Shown: one piece after another, positions 1 through 10,344 of the stretch
How positions within the stretch are numbered: the first letter of the stretch is position 1
How the letters are laid out: each line of letters opens with the position of its first letter
Origin: Ophiosphaerella korrae
Taxonomy: Eukaryota > Ascomycota > Dothideomycetes > Pleosporales > Phaeosphaeriaceae
DNA: 14,335 nucleotides
Direction: 5' to 3'
Assembly: GCA_028456385.1 (NCBI GenBank)
Contig: JALNQF010000781.1
Location: 1 to 14,335, forward strand
The notes under the pieces: generated by a model
What the model was told of the DNA's origin: nothing
Seen by the model: the letters and a program-made list of their open reading frames with translations, nothing else
The model's database searches: none
Position numbers and translations under genes: made by a program

Positions 1-19
1 TTAGTATAATAATTACTAA

Positions 20-425
20 TATAAAAAGTAAGCTTTAAAAGCTTTAAAAATAGAAACTTATAATAGCTATAATAATAGTTACTAAAGAGTTTATAAAGCT
101 AAGAAAACTTTAAATATACTATATATAGTATATAAGTACTTAGTACTTATATATAAGTTTAAAATAAATAGAATTATAAGTAAAGTTATTTTTAACTAAG
201 TTTAGATAACTATTATAAAACTTATTAAATAGCTCTACTATATAGCTTTCTTAGAAAGTATATTATAAGTTAGAGCTCTATTCTATATAATTTAAGTAAG
301 CTCTTAGTAATAAGTAAGCTATATAAGCTATTTAAGCTACTCTACTATATATAAGTAACTTAGCTTAGATAGCTCTTTAATTAATAATTATCTCTTACTT
401 ATTCTTAAGCTTATATCTTATAATA
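20..425 (+). repeat. Outer inverted repeat, left arm
   Basis: About 405 bp that match the reverse complement of 13931-14335 along their whole length, with scattered mostly C/T and G/A differences. Homology starts at the TATAAAAAGTAAGC at 20-33 and fades just after 425. No coding potential or known domain is visible. It is rich in AGCT-containing words such as AAGCTATATAAGCT around 315-328. It could be a long terminal inverted repeat of a DNA transposon into which the retroelements inserted, or two oppositely oriented copies of a dispersed repeat or solo LTR. The right arm reaches the window edge, so the true outer end and any target-site duplication cannot be judged. Confidence 0.85.
115..153. 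repeat. Paired palindromes in left inverted-repeat arm
   Basis: Two perfect palindromes lie back to back: an 18-bp one at 115-132 (TATACTATA then its complement) and one with 12-bp arms around a single central T at 129-153 (ATAAGTACT-T-AGTACTTAT core). In the right arm the same place holds shorter versions, including TAAGCGCTTA at 14213-14222, so part of the symmetry may come from C-to-T changes. No function is assigned. Confidence 0.6.
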
Positions 426-478
426 TATAGCTATATACTTAAATATTTTTTATAAATTAGTTTTTTTCTAACTACTTT
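426..478. other. Short spacer between inverted repeat and LTR A
   Basis: Fifty-three bases between the end of the outer inverted-repeat homology and the 3' LTR of element A. They match nothing else I recognise in the window. They may be the remaining interior of the element that owns the inverted repeats. The five bases at 474-478 (ACTTT) would be one copy of the target-site duplication of element A; its partner is not in the window because the 5' end of A is missing. Confidence 0.4.
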
Positions 479-925
479 TATAACATAGTTACTTAATATT
501 AACTATAAGTAACTTTTCTTATATATTAGTAGATTAGGAGGTAATAATAGAAGCTTATATAGTAATTAAGTAATAAGCTATAAATAATAGAGGATTCTTA
601 TAATATCGAGTATTATTACTATTAGTTAGAGATTAGATTACTAATACTATCCTAATAATACGTATTTATAGTAACTATATACTTTTACTAATCTATTAAT
701 TTATTACTTATATTTTATCTTAGTAACTATAGATTATAGATTACTAATCTATTAATCTATAATTAATTCCTATCTATATACTTAATAGATTAAGAGATTA
801 TATTATATCTCCTAATTATAAGTTAGTTTTAATCTAAGTTATTACTCTACTTATTTTATACTTTATTAGCGCCTAAGTTAAAACTAATTAGCTCTAACTT
901 AATTTCTCTAATTATACTTATAATA
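479..925 (-). repeat. 3' LTR of element A
   Basis: About 447 bp whose reverse complement aligns with both LTRs of element B. Shared parts are the start (TATTATA on the - strand, probably once TGTTACA), the block ACTAATTAG near the start, the central block around 621-680 with ATACGTATTATTAGG and AGTATTAGTAATCTAATCT on the - strand, and the end AAGTAAC-TA-GTTATA. Under RIP the canonical TG...CA ends become TA...TA, as seen. It is about 75 bp longer than the B LTRs, mostly because of an internal imperfect tandem duplication. The CAT at 484-486 is one of the two ATG complements in the window. Confidence 0.85.
669..776. repeat. Imperfect tandem duplication in LTR A
   Basis: TAGTAACTATA occurs at 669-679 and 721-731, and TTACTAATCTATTAAT occurs at 685-700 and 741-756, giving two units of about 52-56 bp. 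The B LTRs have no second unit at this place. It therefore arose in the A lineage and accounts for most of the LTR length difference. Confidence 0.7.
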
Positions 926-940
926 CTATCTATTCTTTCT
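926..940 (-). other. Polypurine tract of element A
   Basis: On the - strand this reads AGAAAGAATAGATAG, almost pure purine, and abuts the first base of the 3' LTR. It occupies the same place as the tract at 10913-10926 in element B. In LTR retrotransposons this RNA segment resists RNase H and primes plus-strand DNA synthesis. It is what shows that the interior of A lies to the right of the LTR. Confidence 0.75.
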
Positions 941-1625
941 AGTAAGTTTTTATTTCTTTATCTTAGAGCTAAAGTTATTAGTCTAGTTTCTTTATTAATA
1001 TAAAGTTCTTTATCTTCTATCTCTATACCTACTAAGTCTACTCTTTATTATCTTTAGTTAGTAGATTATATATTATATTATAGTATTATAATATTCTTTT
1101 ACTTATATTATAAGTTTTTAAAGCCTTTATTAGTTTACTTTTCTTTAAAATATAGTAAAGCTTATAAAGTATATATTTATACTAATACTTATTTATCTTA
1201 TAATCTATCTAGTATATCTCTAGTAAAGTATAAGTTAAAGATACTTATTTATATATCTATACTTAATTATAATAAAGAGAGCTATTAACTATACTTTAGA
1301 AAAACTATTATTATAAATTATAGAAGCTAAAAAAGAGTATAAGAAATTATATAAGGTTTCTTATTATATACTAAAAGAATATTAGTTTTATATTCTTAAT
1401 AATTAGATATAATTATCTAAAAACTAAGCTTACTTATTTTATTTCTATAAGATAAAGGCTTTAAATAATAAAAAGTCTATTAAATAGTTTACTCTTTTAG
1501 AATCTAAGCTAGATTTTAAAGATACTATTAGAGCTACTCTAGCTTCTCTTATATTAAATATATTTAACGTCTCTTTACTCTATATAGATAGTATAAGTCT
1601 TCTTAGTTTACTACTAAGTAGTCTA
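941..1625 (-). pseudogene. Element A: post-chromodomain tail and 3' region
   Basis: This stretch lies between the chromodomain and the polypurine tract and is homologous to B 10345-10912. From about 1625 down to 1275 it reads on the - strand in the same frame as the chromodomain, and residues match B codon by codon if TAA/TAG are taken as former Gln or Trp. It includes a VNQE-LYY motif and a Leu/Gln-rich run that resembles a coiled coil (LEQL-QY-Q pattern). Toward the LTR the match is patchier, but a short block (LITLAL...NKNLL in B) recurs at about 940-986. I recognise no family. It is probably the C-terminal part of the pol polyprotein rather than a separate gene, but a second ORF or a conserved 3' UTR is possible. 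Confidence 0.6.
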
Positions 1626-4557
1626 GAAGATTTTAATTTTAGAACTTTTTTAATTTCTTATAGTAATTAAAGTTATCTTCTAGGTCCTATATATCTTCTT
1701 ATAGTTTTTGTTTCTTATCTATTTCTATTTATTTTACTAGATAGTAGTTTCTTCTATTATAGAATTAGTATTATAGGATTTTCTTAACTTCTTAGTTTTT
1801 CTATTCTCTATACGTATCTACTTTATATACTAGTAGTTTTACTTCTTATAGTACTTTTTTTAGTAATACTATATAGAATTTTAGGTATATCTTTATTTTA
1901 TCTAGTAGTTTTAGTTTTAATATAACTAGTATAATTTTCTTTATAATTTTATATAGTTCTATTTTTATATAATCTAGCTTTAGGCTAGATTATTTACTTT
2001 TAATATTTCTTTAGATTAAATATACTTTTCCTTCCTCTTTAAATTAGAGTTCCTTTTAATATTTTATATTATAGGACTTTACTATTTAATCTTATAAAAA
2101 TTCTATATCTTCTCTTAGTTAATTATATATTTCTTTTATTCTATTTATAAAGTTTTCTTCTCTTAAAGTCTAAAATTCTATCTTTTTTAGAATCTAGTAT
2201 ATATTAAGATTAAATCTATAATTTATAAAGAAAAGTAATACTTTTATTACTATATTCTTTACGCTATTATATACTAGCTATACTATAGGTAGTAACTATA
2301 TCTAATTATTCTAGTTATAATTAAGGTAGTATCTTAAATACTATTCTACTATTTAGTTTATATATTCTAATTATTTATTTATTTATAGATAATACACTAT
2401 AAATATTTAATATTATATTCCTAGTTATACTATTATTATTCTCTATAGTTTTAATATAAATCTTATATTTTTATCTATAATAATTTTATCTAGGATATAA
2501 TACTAGCTAATTATAGTTTCTAGAACCTACTATATAGTAACTTCTATTCTACTCTTTTCTTTATATAGTCTAAAGTAGACGTACTTTATAAGTTTATCTA
2601 CTATTATTAAGATTCTATTATACTTAACTCTTAATATTAGATCCTTTAATTTTAAAAGCTTAATAATAAAGTCTATTATAATAACTTTTTAAAGTTATTC
2701 TAGTACTTTAACTAGTTATAATATTCTATATAGTATATATATACTATATTTATTTTTATATTATTCTATATAATTTTATAGTACTTTTATTACTAGTTAT
2801 CTTACTTTTAAAATATAGTAATCTTATAGTAGTCTATCTAGTATTTTATTAATACCTTAGGCTTTATATACTAGTAGTTTATAAAACTATTATATAAACT
2901 CTTTTTATATTATACTTAAAATATATATTCTTCTATATACTTTTATAAGTTCTTTTTAAGTTTTAAGTTTTTTTATTTCTTTAAAAGCTTTTTTTACTTT
3001 TTTTTAAATCTATTTATTTAGTTTATTACTTTTTCTTTTAAGTATTATAGCTATTCTAAGTATATTTAAAATTAAATATCTTTCTTTATTCTTAATTAGA
3101 ACTATACTAGTAGTATTTACTTCTTTTTATAAGTCTAATCTTTTACTTAAAATATTTATAAACTAGTTATCTTATTTCTTAGTATATATAATCTTAAAGT
3201 TAAATATTAATAAGTATTCTTACTATTTTATATAGTATTATAATAAGTCCTTATTTATTATAAATCTTATAAAATTCTTATAGTTAGTATAGACTTTTAT
3301 TTAGTACTTTACTTTTTATAAGTATACTTTCTATTACTTAAATACTTTATAGATTACTAGTATATCTTTATTATAAATTAAGTAGTTAAGCTCTACTAGC
3401 TTTATTTTCTTAAAGAAGTATTTAACTAAGTATTCTTATTTAGTAGCTAGGTCTTCTTATATTAGTACTATTCTATAGACTAAGTTTAATATATCTATTT
3501 TTACTATTACTAGTAAGTCTAAGTTATATACTCTAATAACTAGGTTCTTTATAAATTACTATTTAACTTAGTTTAATACTTTGTTATATTCCTTTATCTA
3601 TTTAAATAGTAAATCTTTTTTTATAAGTTTAGTAAATAGTTCTATTATTTTAGACTATTTTATTATTAACTTTCTATAAAAGTTTACTAGCTTATAAAAC
3701 TATTATACTTTTTATAGTTTTTTTAGTTTTAGCTATTTTTAGATTACTTTAATCTTATTTAATTAATCTTTATTTTTTCTAGTTTAATAATAAATATAAG
3801 TATATTAGTATCTTTTATATAGAACTTATATTTCCTTATTTTAAAGAATAGTTTACTTTCTATAAGTTTTTTTAGTACTTTATATATATATTATACGTAC
3901 TCTTCTTCTATTTCTAAAAATAAAAAGATATTATCTAGTTATATAAATATAGAAACGTTTAAGTATTCTTTTAAAACTATATTAATTCTTTTTTAGAATA
4001 CTACTAGTATATTTATTTATCTAAAAAGTATAACTATATATTTAAATAGTTTATATTACGTTTTAAATACTATTTTCTATTTATTACTTTCTTTAATTTT
4101 AATCTAATAGTAGGCGTTTTAGATATCTAGTTTTATAAAGATTTAAGCTTTCTATAACTTATTTTATATTTTATCTCTTTATAGTAAATAGTATTAGTTC
4201 TTACTTATAATTATATTTATCTTTCTATAGTCTATATAAAGTTTCTTATTATTTATCTTTTTTTTATCTATAAATATTAGTCTATATACTACTAAGAATT
4301 AAGATTCTTATATCTATTTTTTCTTTATTACTTTATTAATAAATACTTATTTTATCTAAGATTTTTCTATAGTTTTTTAGAAGACTAGGCTCTATCTTAT
4401 ATTTTTTCTTTTCTTTAAGTCTATTACTAAGTCCTATAGCTAATAGTTAAGAAAGTAATCTTTAGGTTTAGTAAGTTACTTTTCCTATTTCTTATATTCT
4501 TCTTAGAATTCTCCTTTATATATACTTATATTAGCTCTTAATATTTTTTTCTTAGAG
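1626..4557 (-). pseudogene. Element A: pol pseudogene (RT, RNase H, integrase, chromodomain)
   Basis: Read right to left. The reverse transcriptase keeps the first catalytic Asp in K-L-D-I with N-A-Y-Y after it (Asp codon 4125-4127). The YLDD box reads L-D-N (codons 3930-3935), the second Asp mutated to Asn as TpG-to-TpA predicts. The two motifs are 192 bp apart, as in B, so the frame is kept. RNase H has its first Asp (3493-3495) in the remnant of TDAS. Integrase shows the D,D-35-E triad: Asp 2671-2673, Asp 2473-2475 (66 codons apart) and Glu 2365-2367 (36 codons further, so 35 residues between). The chromodomain at about 1630-1740 ends in LEDNFNYYKKLKKF, with a TAG where the cage Trp should be. 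Many in-frame stops make it non-coding. Protease and gag are missing. Confidence 0.85.
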
Positions 4558-4929
4558 TATTATAAGTATAATAAAAGAAATCGAAATAGAACTAATTAGT
4601 CTTAACTTAAGTACTAATAAAGTATAGAATAAGAAAAGTAATAACCTAGATTAAAAAATAAACTATAACCTATAAACGTAATATAAAGTAATCTATAAAG
4701 TTAAATAAATAGATTTGTAGAAGTATATAGTTAGTAGTAATACGTATTATTAAAATAGTATTAGTAATCTAATCTCTAACTTAGACTACTAATACTTAAT
4801 ATTATATATATAAATTAATTATTATTTATAGTTATTATTTAATTACTATAAAAGCTTTTACTATTACTTTTTAATCTACTAATACTTTTTAAAAGTTATA
4901 TATAGTTAATAGTAAGTAACTCTATTATA
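4558..4929 (+). repeat. 5' LTR of element B
   Basis: 372 bp beginning TATTATA and ending CTATTATA, the expected RIP products of a TGTTA...TTACA LTR. It aligns with the 3' LTR at 10927-11291 and, reversed, with LTR A. The best block is about 4723-4783, with GTATATAGTTAGTAGTAATA and AGTATTAGTAATCTAATCT. A TATA-like run at 4801-4815 is present in both B LTRs and may be the promoter box, though AT-richness weakens this. Positions 4600-4720 differ from the 3' LTR by indels and transversions. No primer-binding site is convincing; TAGCTATTAAGAG at 4941 could derive from a TGGC-type site but lies 11 bases past the LTR. Confidence 0.87.
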
Positions 4930-6011
4930 TCTTACTAATTTAGCTATTAAGAGAAGTAAAGCGTAAGTAGTATATAGTCTAGCTAATACAATAGTAGAAA
5001 GTTTAACTAAGAAAAGAAGTAAAGTACCTCTAAGTAGTTAAAAATTAGATAATACTATATAGAAAGTAATTAAAAACTATCTAAATAACTTAATCTTAAA
5101 ATAAAAAGATATAAAGATAGTAATTAATACTTTAGAAATATAAAATAATAAACTATAAGACTATACTAAGTAAAATAAAGTATAGATTAAAGCTATTATA
5201 GTAAGATAAAACTAGATAGAATAGATTACTTAAAGACTAGTAATAAGTATAATAAAAAAACTACTTAAAAGATATATACTTATAAAGTTAAATAGAATAA
5301 AAGAAAAACTAAAACCTATTATAGTATTAGTATAACTCTAAATTAATATATATACTATACTTTAATAGAGAAGATAAAGGAGTTATATATATTAGAATAT
5401 ACTTTAAAAAAAATATAAAAAAATAGTTTAAGCTTTACTAGATAAACTATATAATATATACTCTAAGAATATTAAAAGAGAAAATAAAAGCTATTTTTAG
5501 AAGTTATAAATACTTTTCTAAATAAATAAGAGTAGCGTTTAGAGATATAGATATTACCTAATAAGCTAAAAAAAAACTTAAGAAGCTTATATAATATAAG
5601 AGTATTTCTAAATATAAATTATAGTTTAAATAATAATTATAAAATATAGAATAAAATAAGCTATATCTAATATTATAATTTAAATAAGAACTAAAGTTAA
5701 GAATTTAATATAAAATAATTTATATAGAAAAGCTAAAGATACTAGAAGCTCTAAAGTAATATATAATATAAGTTAATAATAACTTCTAAGAATAGAGAAT
5801 AAATAAATATAGAGAATAACTTAGAATTTAAAATTCTAGAGACTCTATAATCTTTAACGTAAATAAAGATAAAAAAAATAAAAAAAATAAAGACTTTATA
5901 TACTTTAACTATAGTAAGAAAAGTTACTATATAAAAGATTACTATTCTAAATAAAAGAAAGATATAGTATATTATAAATATAAGAAACTTAAATATTTTA
6001 TAAAAGATAAT
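4930..6011 (+). pseudogene. gag: Element B: gag pseudogene with zinc knuckles
   Basis: Gag is the capsid and nucleocapsid polyprotein that packages the element RNA. The N-terminal part (about 4960-5850) is purine-rich and full of TAA/TAG; no residues there are diagnostic. The nucleocapsid is clear: codons at 5901-5942 read Y-F-N-Y-S-K-K-S-Y-Y-I-K-D-Y. With each Tyr in a metal-ligand place taken as a mutated Cys or His this is a perfect C-X2-C-X4-H-X4-C knuckle. A second, weaker knuckle follows in the same frame at 5970-6011 with the same spacing but Asn at the last ligand position, which a C-to-T or G-to-A change from Cys cannot explain. No ATG remains, so the start is unknown. The left limit given is simply the end of the LTR. 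Confidence 0.75.
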
Positions 6012-7200
6012 AGAAGTAAAGACTTAAAGAGAGAAATATAGTTATAAATAACTAAGAATAAGAAAAAAGTACTAAAAGTATAAGCTAAACCTTAAAAAAA
6101 AGTAGCTAAGAGTAAAGAAATATAGTATATAATACTTAATTAAACCTTTTATTATAATAATAACTACTATATATATCTTTTTAGAAAATAGAGAGTAAAG
6201 TAGTTTTTATAAAAGAAAAAAGTAGTAGTAATAAAAGAAAGAACTTAAGTAGAGCTTAAAAAAATAAGATATATAATAGACTTACTAATAGAAGACTTAA
6301 AAAGAAAAAAGCTTTAGACCCTATTAATCTAAGCTAAAAGACTAGTACTAGATAAAGAAACTACTATAGCCTCTTCTAAAAAACTATAAAGAGATAAAAG
6401 ATAAGTTAATATAAAAGGTATAGAGTATACCTAGTTAAATATATATAGTTATAATAGCTATATTATAATAGATAAAGTAGAATAAAATAAAGAATAGAAA
6501 TTTATTTAGAAATACTTACTAGTTATAAGTATAAAGAAAGTATATAAAGACTAGAAAGAATATAATCTTAGAGAAATAAAGTTTATAATATTTTAAAAAT
6601 AGATAGAATAATATATAGTAATAGTAAAAAGAATACTTATATAAAGAGAATAGTAGTACTTTATAAAAAAAATATAATAGATTAATAAAGTCTATAAACT
6701 ATATATACTAGTAGTATATAACGTCTTAATAATAATAAAAGCTAGTATAAATAAGTACTAAGTAAGAGATAATAAAAAAATAGATCTCGAATATCTAGTA
6801 TATATAGAGATATTATAGGTATTATAATTAAATACAAACTTCTACTTATAAAAAGAATCTAAAGTATAAATCTATATATAACTAATATAAAAAAAGAATA
6901 AAATTATATAAAAGTAATTTTAAAGAAAAATATCTAAAGTTAAAAAATAATTAAGATACCTTATAAAGAATATATAATAATTAAGCTAAAACTAAAATTA
7001 TTAAAAGAATATATTATAAAAAGAATATAGTATAAGAATAAATATAATAAATATCTTAATAATAAATATTATAAATATAAAGTAAAGTAGTAGCTCTAAA
7101 AGAATAGATAATTTAAAGAGAGACTTAAATAAGAAAAGCTAAAAGGTATAATAGGCTTTTACGTTATAAAAAAACAAATATATTAAAGAAAAAAAGTATA
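6012..7200 (+). pseudogene. Element B: long unassigned stretch between nucleocapsid and protease
   Basis: About 1.2 kb separates the gag zinc knuckles from the protease active site, longer than the few hundred bases usual in chromoviruses. It keeps the A-rich sense-strand composition of the rest of B, so it belongs to the element. I recognise no domain in 6012-7020. At 7031-7078, in the frame of the protease active site, lies Y-K-N-K-Y-N-K-Y-L-N-N-K-Y-Y-K-Y, whose Tyr spacing would give C-X3-C-X2-C-X4-(C/H)-X2-C if they are mutated Cys/His. That could be another zinc-binding module about 45 codons upstream of protease. In so Tyr-rich a sequence this can also be chance. Neither A nor C covers this region, so there is no second copy here to compare. 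Confidence 0.5.
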
Positions 7201-7510
7201 AATTAAAATTAATAGTAGAGCTATAAAAAACTTTATATCTAAGAAATTTATAGAAGAATAAGGAATATACTATATAATAAAGAAATACTATTAATAACTA
7301 AGGATAATTTAAAGAAACTATTCTAAGAACTTATTAGGTTTAAAATAGTACCCTCTATACTAAAACTAGAAGGGCTAGAGATTAAGAATATAGTTATAGA
7401 TATAATAACAATTAATAATAAATAAGATATAATATTAAGACTACTATAGTTATAGATAACTAACTTAAAGATTAATTAGAGAATAAAGAAAATTAGTTAC
7501 TTTAAGAAAG
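7201..7510 (+). pseudogene. Element B: aspartic protease pseudogene
   Basis: This is the retroviral-type aspartic protease that processes the gag-pol polyprotein. The active-site motif D-S-G-A-T reads N-S-R-A-I (Asn codon 7211-7213), followed by K-N-F-I-S, matching the usual DSGAT-NFIS. All changes fit RIP. The second hallmark, near the end of the domain, reads D-I-I-L-R-L-L-stop-L (from 7426), from the common DIILGLPWL, then a remnant of N-P-x-I-N-W. The two halves are in different frames (7208 and 7426 differ by one), so an indel lies between them. The protease-RT linker follows from about 7510. Element A begins at the equivalent of 7500 and so lacks the protease. Confidence 0.82.
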
Positions 7511-8900
7511 ATATATTTAAAGCTAATATAAAGATATATAAAGAAGAGTTCCTAAAAAAGTATAAGAAAAAGGAAAATTAACTTATAGAACCTAATAACT
7601 ACCTTCTAGAATATTAGCTATAGGACTTAGTAATAGAACTAGAAGAAAAGAAAAATATAAAATAGAGCCTAGTCTATAAGAAAATAAAAGAAGAATCTAA
7701 GATTAAATAAGTATTTATTTAAAACGTACTAAAGAAAAAATAGATATAAGAATTAAAATCCTTAGTAATATATAGACTTATATTTATAGATAAAAAGAAA
7801 ATAAATAATAAATAACTCTATATAGATATTAAGAAGATAAACGTAATTATAAATAAGAACTAGTACCTCTTACTATATATAGATAAGATCTAAGATAAGC
7901 TATAGATAGCTTAAATCTTTATAAAACTAGATATCTAAAATACCTACTACTAGATTAGAATTAAGAAAGTAAATAAATAGAATATAGTATTTAGAATATA
8001 GTATAAACTATTTAAATACTTAGTTTTACTATTAAGATTAATAAATATACTAGTAGTGTTCTAGGAAAGAATTAATATAGTTCTAAGAAAATACCTAGAT
8101 ATATTTATATTTATATACCTAAATAATATCTTTATATTCTTAAAAGTAGAAAAAGAATATATATAATATATATATAAAGTACTAAAAAAGTTAGTAGAGA
8201 ATAAACTATTTTTTAAGATAAAGAAATACAAGTTTTATAGAAAAAAAATAGACTTCTTTAAGTTTATTATAGAACTAAGAAAGATTAAGATTAACTTAAA
8301 TAAGATTAAAGTAATCTAAGAATAGCTAATACCTAAGAACTTATAAGAAGTATAGTAATTTTATAAACTAGTAAAATTTTATAGAAAACTAATAATAAAA
8401 TAGTCTAAACTAATAAATCTATTAATAAATCTTATAAAAAAAGAGTTACTATTTAAATAGATATAGGAATATAATAAAGAATTTAACTAGATTAAATAGA
8501 AGTTTATAGAAAAACTAGTTATTAGAATATATAACCTAGAACTACTAGGAATAGTAAAAATAAACGTATCTAACTTAGTCTATAAAATAGTACTAATAAA
8601 AGAAGACTAAGATATAAAGTAAAAATACCTAGTTAAATACTTTTCTAAGAAAATAAAGCTAGTAGAGCTTAACTACCTAATTTATAATAAACAAATACTA
8701 GTAATCTATAAAGTATTTAAGTAATAGAGAGTATACTTATAAAGAGTAAAATATTAAATAAAAGTCTATATAGACTATAGAAATCTAATAAGATTTATAC
8801 TAAATAAAGACTTATTATAGTACTATATAAGATAGTAGGAATTTTTATTAATATTTAACCTTAAGATTATATATACTAAGAGTAAAGATAATTAATTTAT
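7511..8900 (+). pseudogene. Element B: reverse transcriptase and RNase H pseudogene
   Basis: Converts the element RNA to DNA and removes the RNA strand. RT motifs in order and in one frame: L-Y-I-D-I-K-K-I-N (usual CIDYRKLN) near 7820, Y-L-L-L-Y-I-D (usual RYPLPLID) near 7862, K-L-D-I with Asp intact at 7930-7932, L-F-K-Y-L-V-L-L (usual LFEYLVMPFGL) near 8010, and the YLDD box as Y-L-N-N-I-F-I-F with both catalytic Asp codons now AAT (8122-8127). RNase H follows in the same frame: T-D-A-S-D reads I-N-V-S-N, its catalytic Asp lost at 8563-8565. Stops are frequent and mostly at former Gln or Trp codons. The product would be catalytically dead even without the stops. Limits are approximate. Confidence 0.9.
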
Positions 8901-9039
8901 AGATACTTTAAGTAAAAGACTTAACTTATAAGAAGAAGTATATACTACTAGTATAGTTCTAGTTAAGAATAAAGATAGATATTTAGTTCTAAATATACTT
9001 AGAATAGCTATAATACTAAGGAGAAAAAGTAGTAAGCTA

Positions 9040-10160
9040 AATAAATTAATTTAAAAAGAAATAGAGAAAGCTTTTAAAGAAATAAAAAAACTTAAAATCT
9101 AAAAAAAACTTATAAAAGATTATAGAAGAATATATATTCTAAGTAAAATATAAAAAGAGTTTATATAATAATTCTATAAATTACTAGTATATAGATAATA
9201 AGATATAAATAAAATACTAGATAGACTTTTAAGAAACTACTATATTCTAAAAGTAAAATAACTAGTAATAGAAGTACTATAAAACTATATAGAATATTAT
9301 AACTAGTTAAAGTACTAAAAAAACTATAAAAAGTTATTATAATAGATTTTATTATAAAACTACTTAAATTAAAAAACTTAATATTAAGAGTTAAGTATAA
9401 TAAAATTATAATAAAAGTAAATAAACTTATAAAGTACTTATATTTTAGACTATATAAAAAAAGAAGAAAGATAAAAGTTACTATATACTAGGTTTTAGGA
9501 ACTATAATTAGCTAATATAGTTTTCTAAATAAAATTATTATAGATAAAGATATAAGATTTATATTAAAACTATAGAGAATACTATTAGTATTATTAGGAA
9601 TTAAATATTAAATATTAATAGTATACTACTTATAAATAGATAAGTAGTTAGAACGTATAAATTAAATAGTAAAATAATACTTAAAATACTACTTTAACTA
9701 TAACTAAAATAATTAGGTATAGTTACTACTTATAGTATAACTAGTATATAATAGTATAAAGAATATTAAAATAAAAGTATTACTTTTTTTTATAAAGTAT
9801 AAATTTAACCTTAATATATACTAGATACTTAGATTTAAAGTATTTTAGTTACTAAGAAAAAAAAGCTTTATAAATAGACTTAAAATATATAATTAACTAT
9901 TATAAGACGTAGAATTCTTATAAGATTAAATAGTAAAGTACTATAATAAGAAATATAAAGAAAGACATTTATTTAAAAAATAAGAAAAAGTATATTTAAT
10001 ATATAAAAATATTAAAAGTAAGTATTTAAGCTTTAAAATAGATTATATTAAGATAAAACTATATAAAGTAGAGAAAAAAGTTATACTAGTTATATTTAAA
10101 CTAAAACTACTAGATAAAATAAAGATATACTTAATATTCTATATAGTACTACTAGAAAAA
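9040..10160 (+). pseudogene. Element B: integrase pseudogene
   Basis: Integrase inserts the DNA copy into the host chromosome. The N-terminal HHCC zinc finger is readable at about 9160-9310, its His and Cys codons turned to Tyr, with L-L-R-N-Y-Y-I-L (usual NYWWP) between them. The catalytic core keeps all three acidic residues in one frame: Asp 9345-9347 in I-I-I-D-F-I (usual TMDFI), Asp 9543-9545 in I-D-K-D-I-R-F (usual SDRDTRF) and Glu 9651-9653 in the remnant of YHPQTDGQSERIN. The last two are 36 codons apart, the D,D-35-E spacing. This triad escaped RIP although surrounding His, Gln and Trp codons did not. The frame differs from that of RT, so an indel lies between 8600 and 9340. Confidence 0.9.
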
Positions 10161-10169
10161 GTACTATAA

Positions 10170-10344
10170 GAAGTAGAACTACTAGTATATAAAGTAGATA
10201 CCTATAAAGAATAAGAAAAATAAATAAGTATAGATAAAAAAAAGTAACTATAAGAAACTATATAGAAACTAGAAGATAACTTTAACTACTTTAAGAAACT
10301 AAAAGAGTTCTAAAATTAAAATCCTTTAGAGTACTTTATAGTAA
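10170..10344 (+). pseudogene. Element B: chromodomain remnant
   Basis: In the integrase frame, E-V-E-L-L-V-Y-K-V-D follows (from 10170), resembling the start of a chromodomain (E-V-E-x-I-L). The end has a TAG at 10263-10265 where the Trp of the SWEP motif belongs, then K-L-E-D-N-F-N (10266-10283) and F-K-K-L-K-E-F. Chromodomains on chromovirus integrases bind methylated histone H3 and steer insertion to heterochromatin, which fits the nested landing of these elements in each other. The K-W-K-G-Y core is not cleanly readable, so I call it chromodomain-like. Element A has the same C-terminal half; element C has a partly deleted version. Confidence 0.72.

Larger units (their letters stand above)
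479..4557 (-). mobile_element. Element A: 5'-truncated Ty3/gypsy chromovirus
   Basis: A - strand LTR retrotransposon remnant read from right to left: pol (part of the protease-RT linker, reverse transcriptase, RNase H, integrase, chromodomain, C-terminal tail), polypurine tract, 3' LTR. Its pol matches the reverse complement of element B from B position 7500 to the B polypurine tract. Gag, protease and the 5' LTR are missing because the element stops at 4557, exactly where the 5' LTR of B begins. The polypurine tract directly right of the LTR shows that this LTR is the 3' one and fixes the orientation. The + strand is T-rich here and becomes A-rich at 4558. It is heavily mutated and cannot be autonomous. 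Confidence 0.88.

Noticed and set aside
484..486. ATG on the - strand at the end of LTR A
   Set aside because: The frame reaches TAA at its third codon.
4930..4955. tRNA primer-binding site of element B
   Set aside because: TAGCTATTAAGAG at 4941 could be a mutated TGGC-type site, but it lies 11 bases past the LTR, and with RIP any tRNA match is too loose to name.
5870..5892. Short A-rich tandem run, units of about eight bases
   Set aside because: Two units only, inside A-rich gag; expected by chance at this composition.
9918..9968. ATG-initiated reading frame on the - strand from 9968
   Set aside because: It stops after 16 codons and lies antisense within the element B integrase region.
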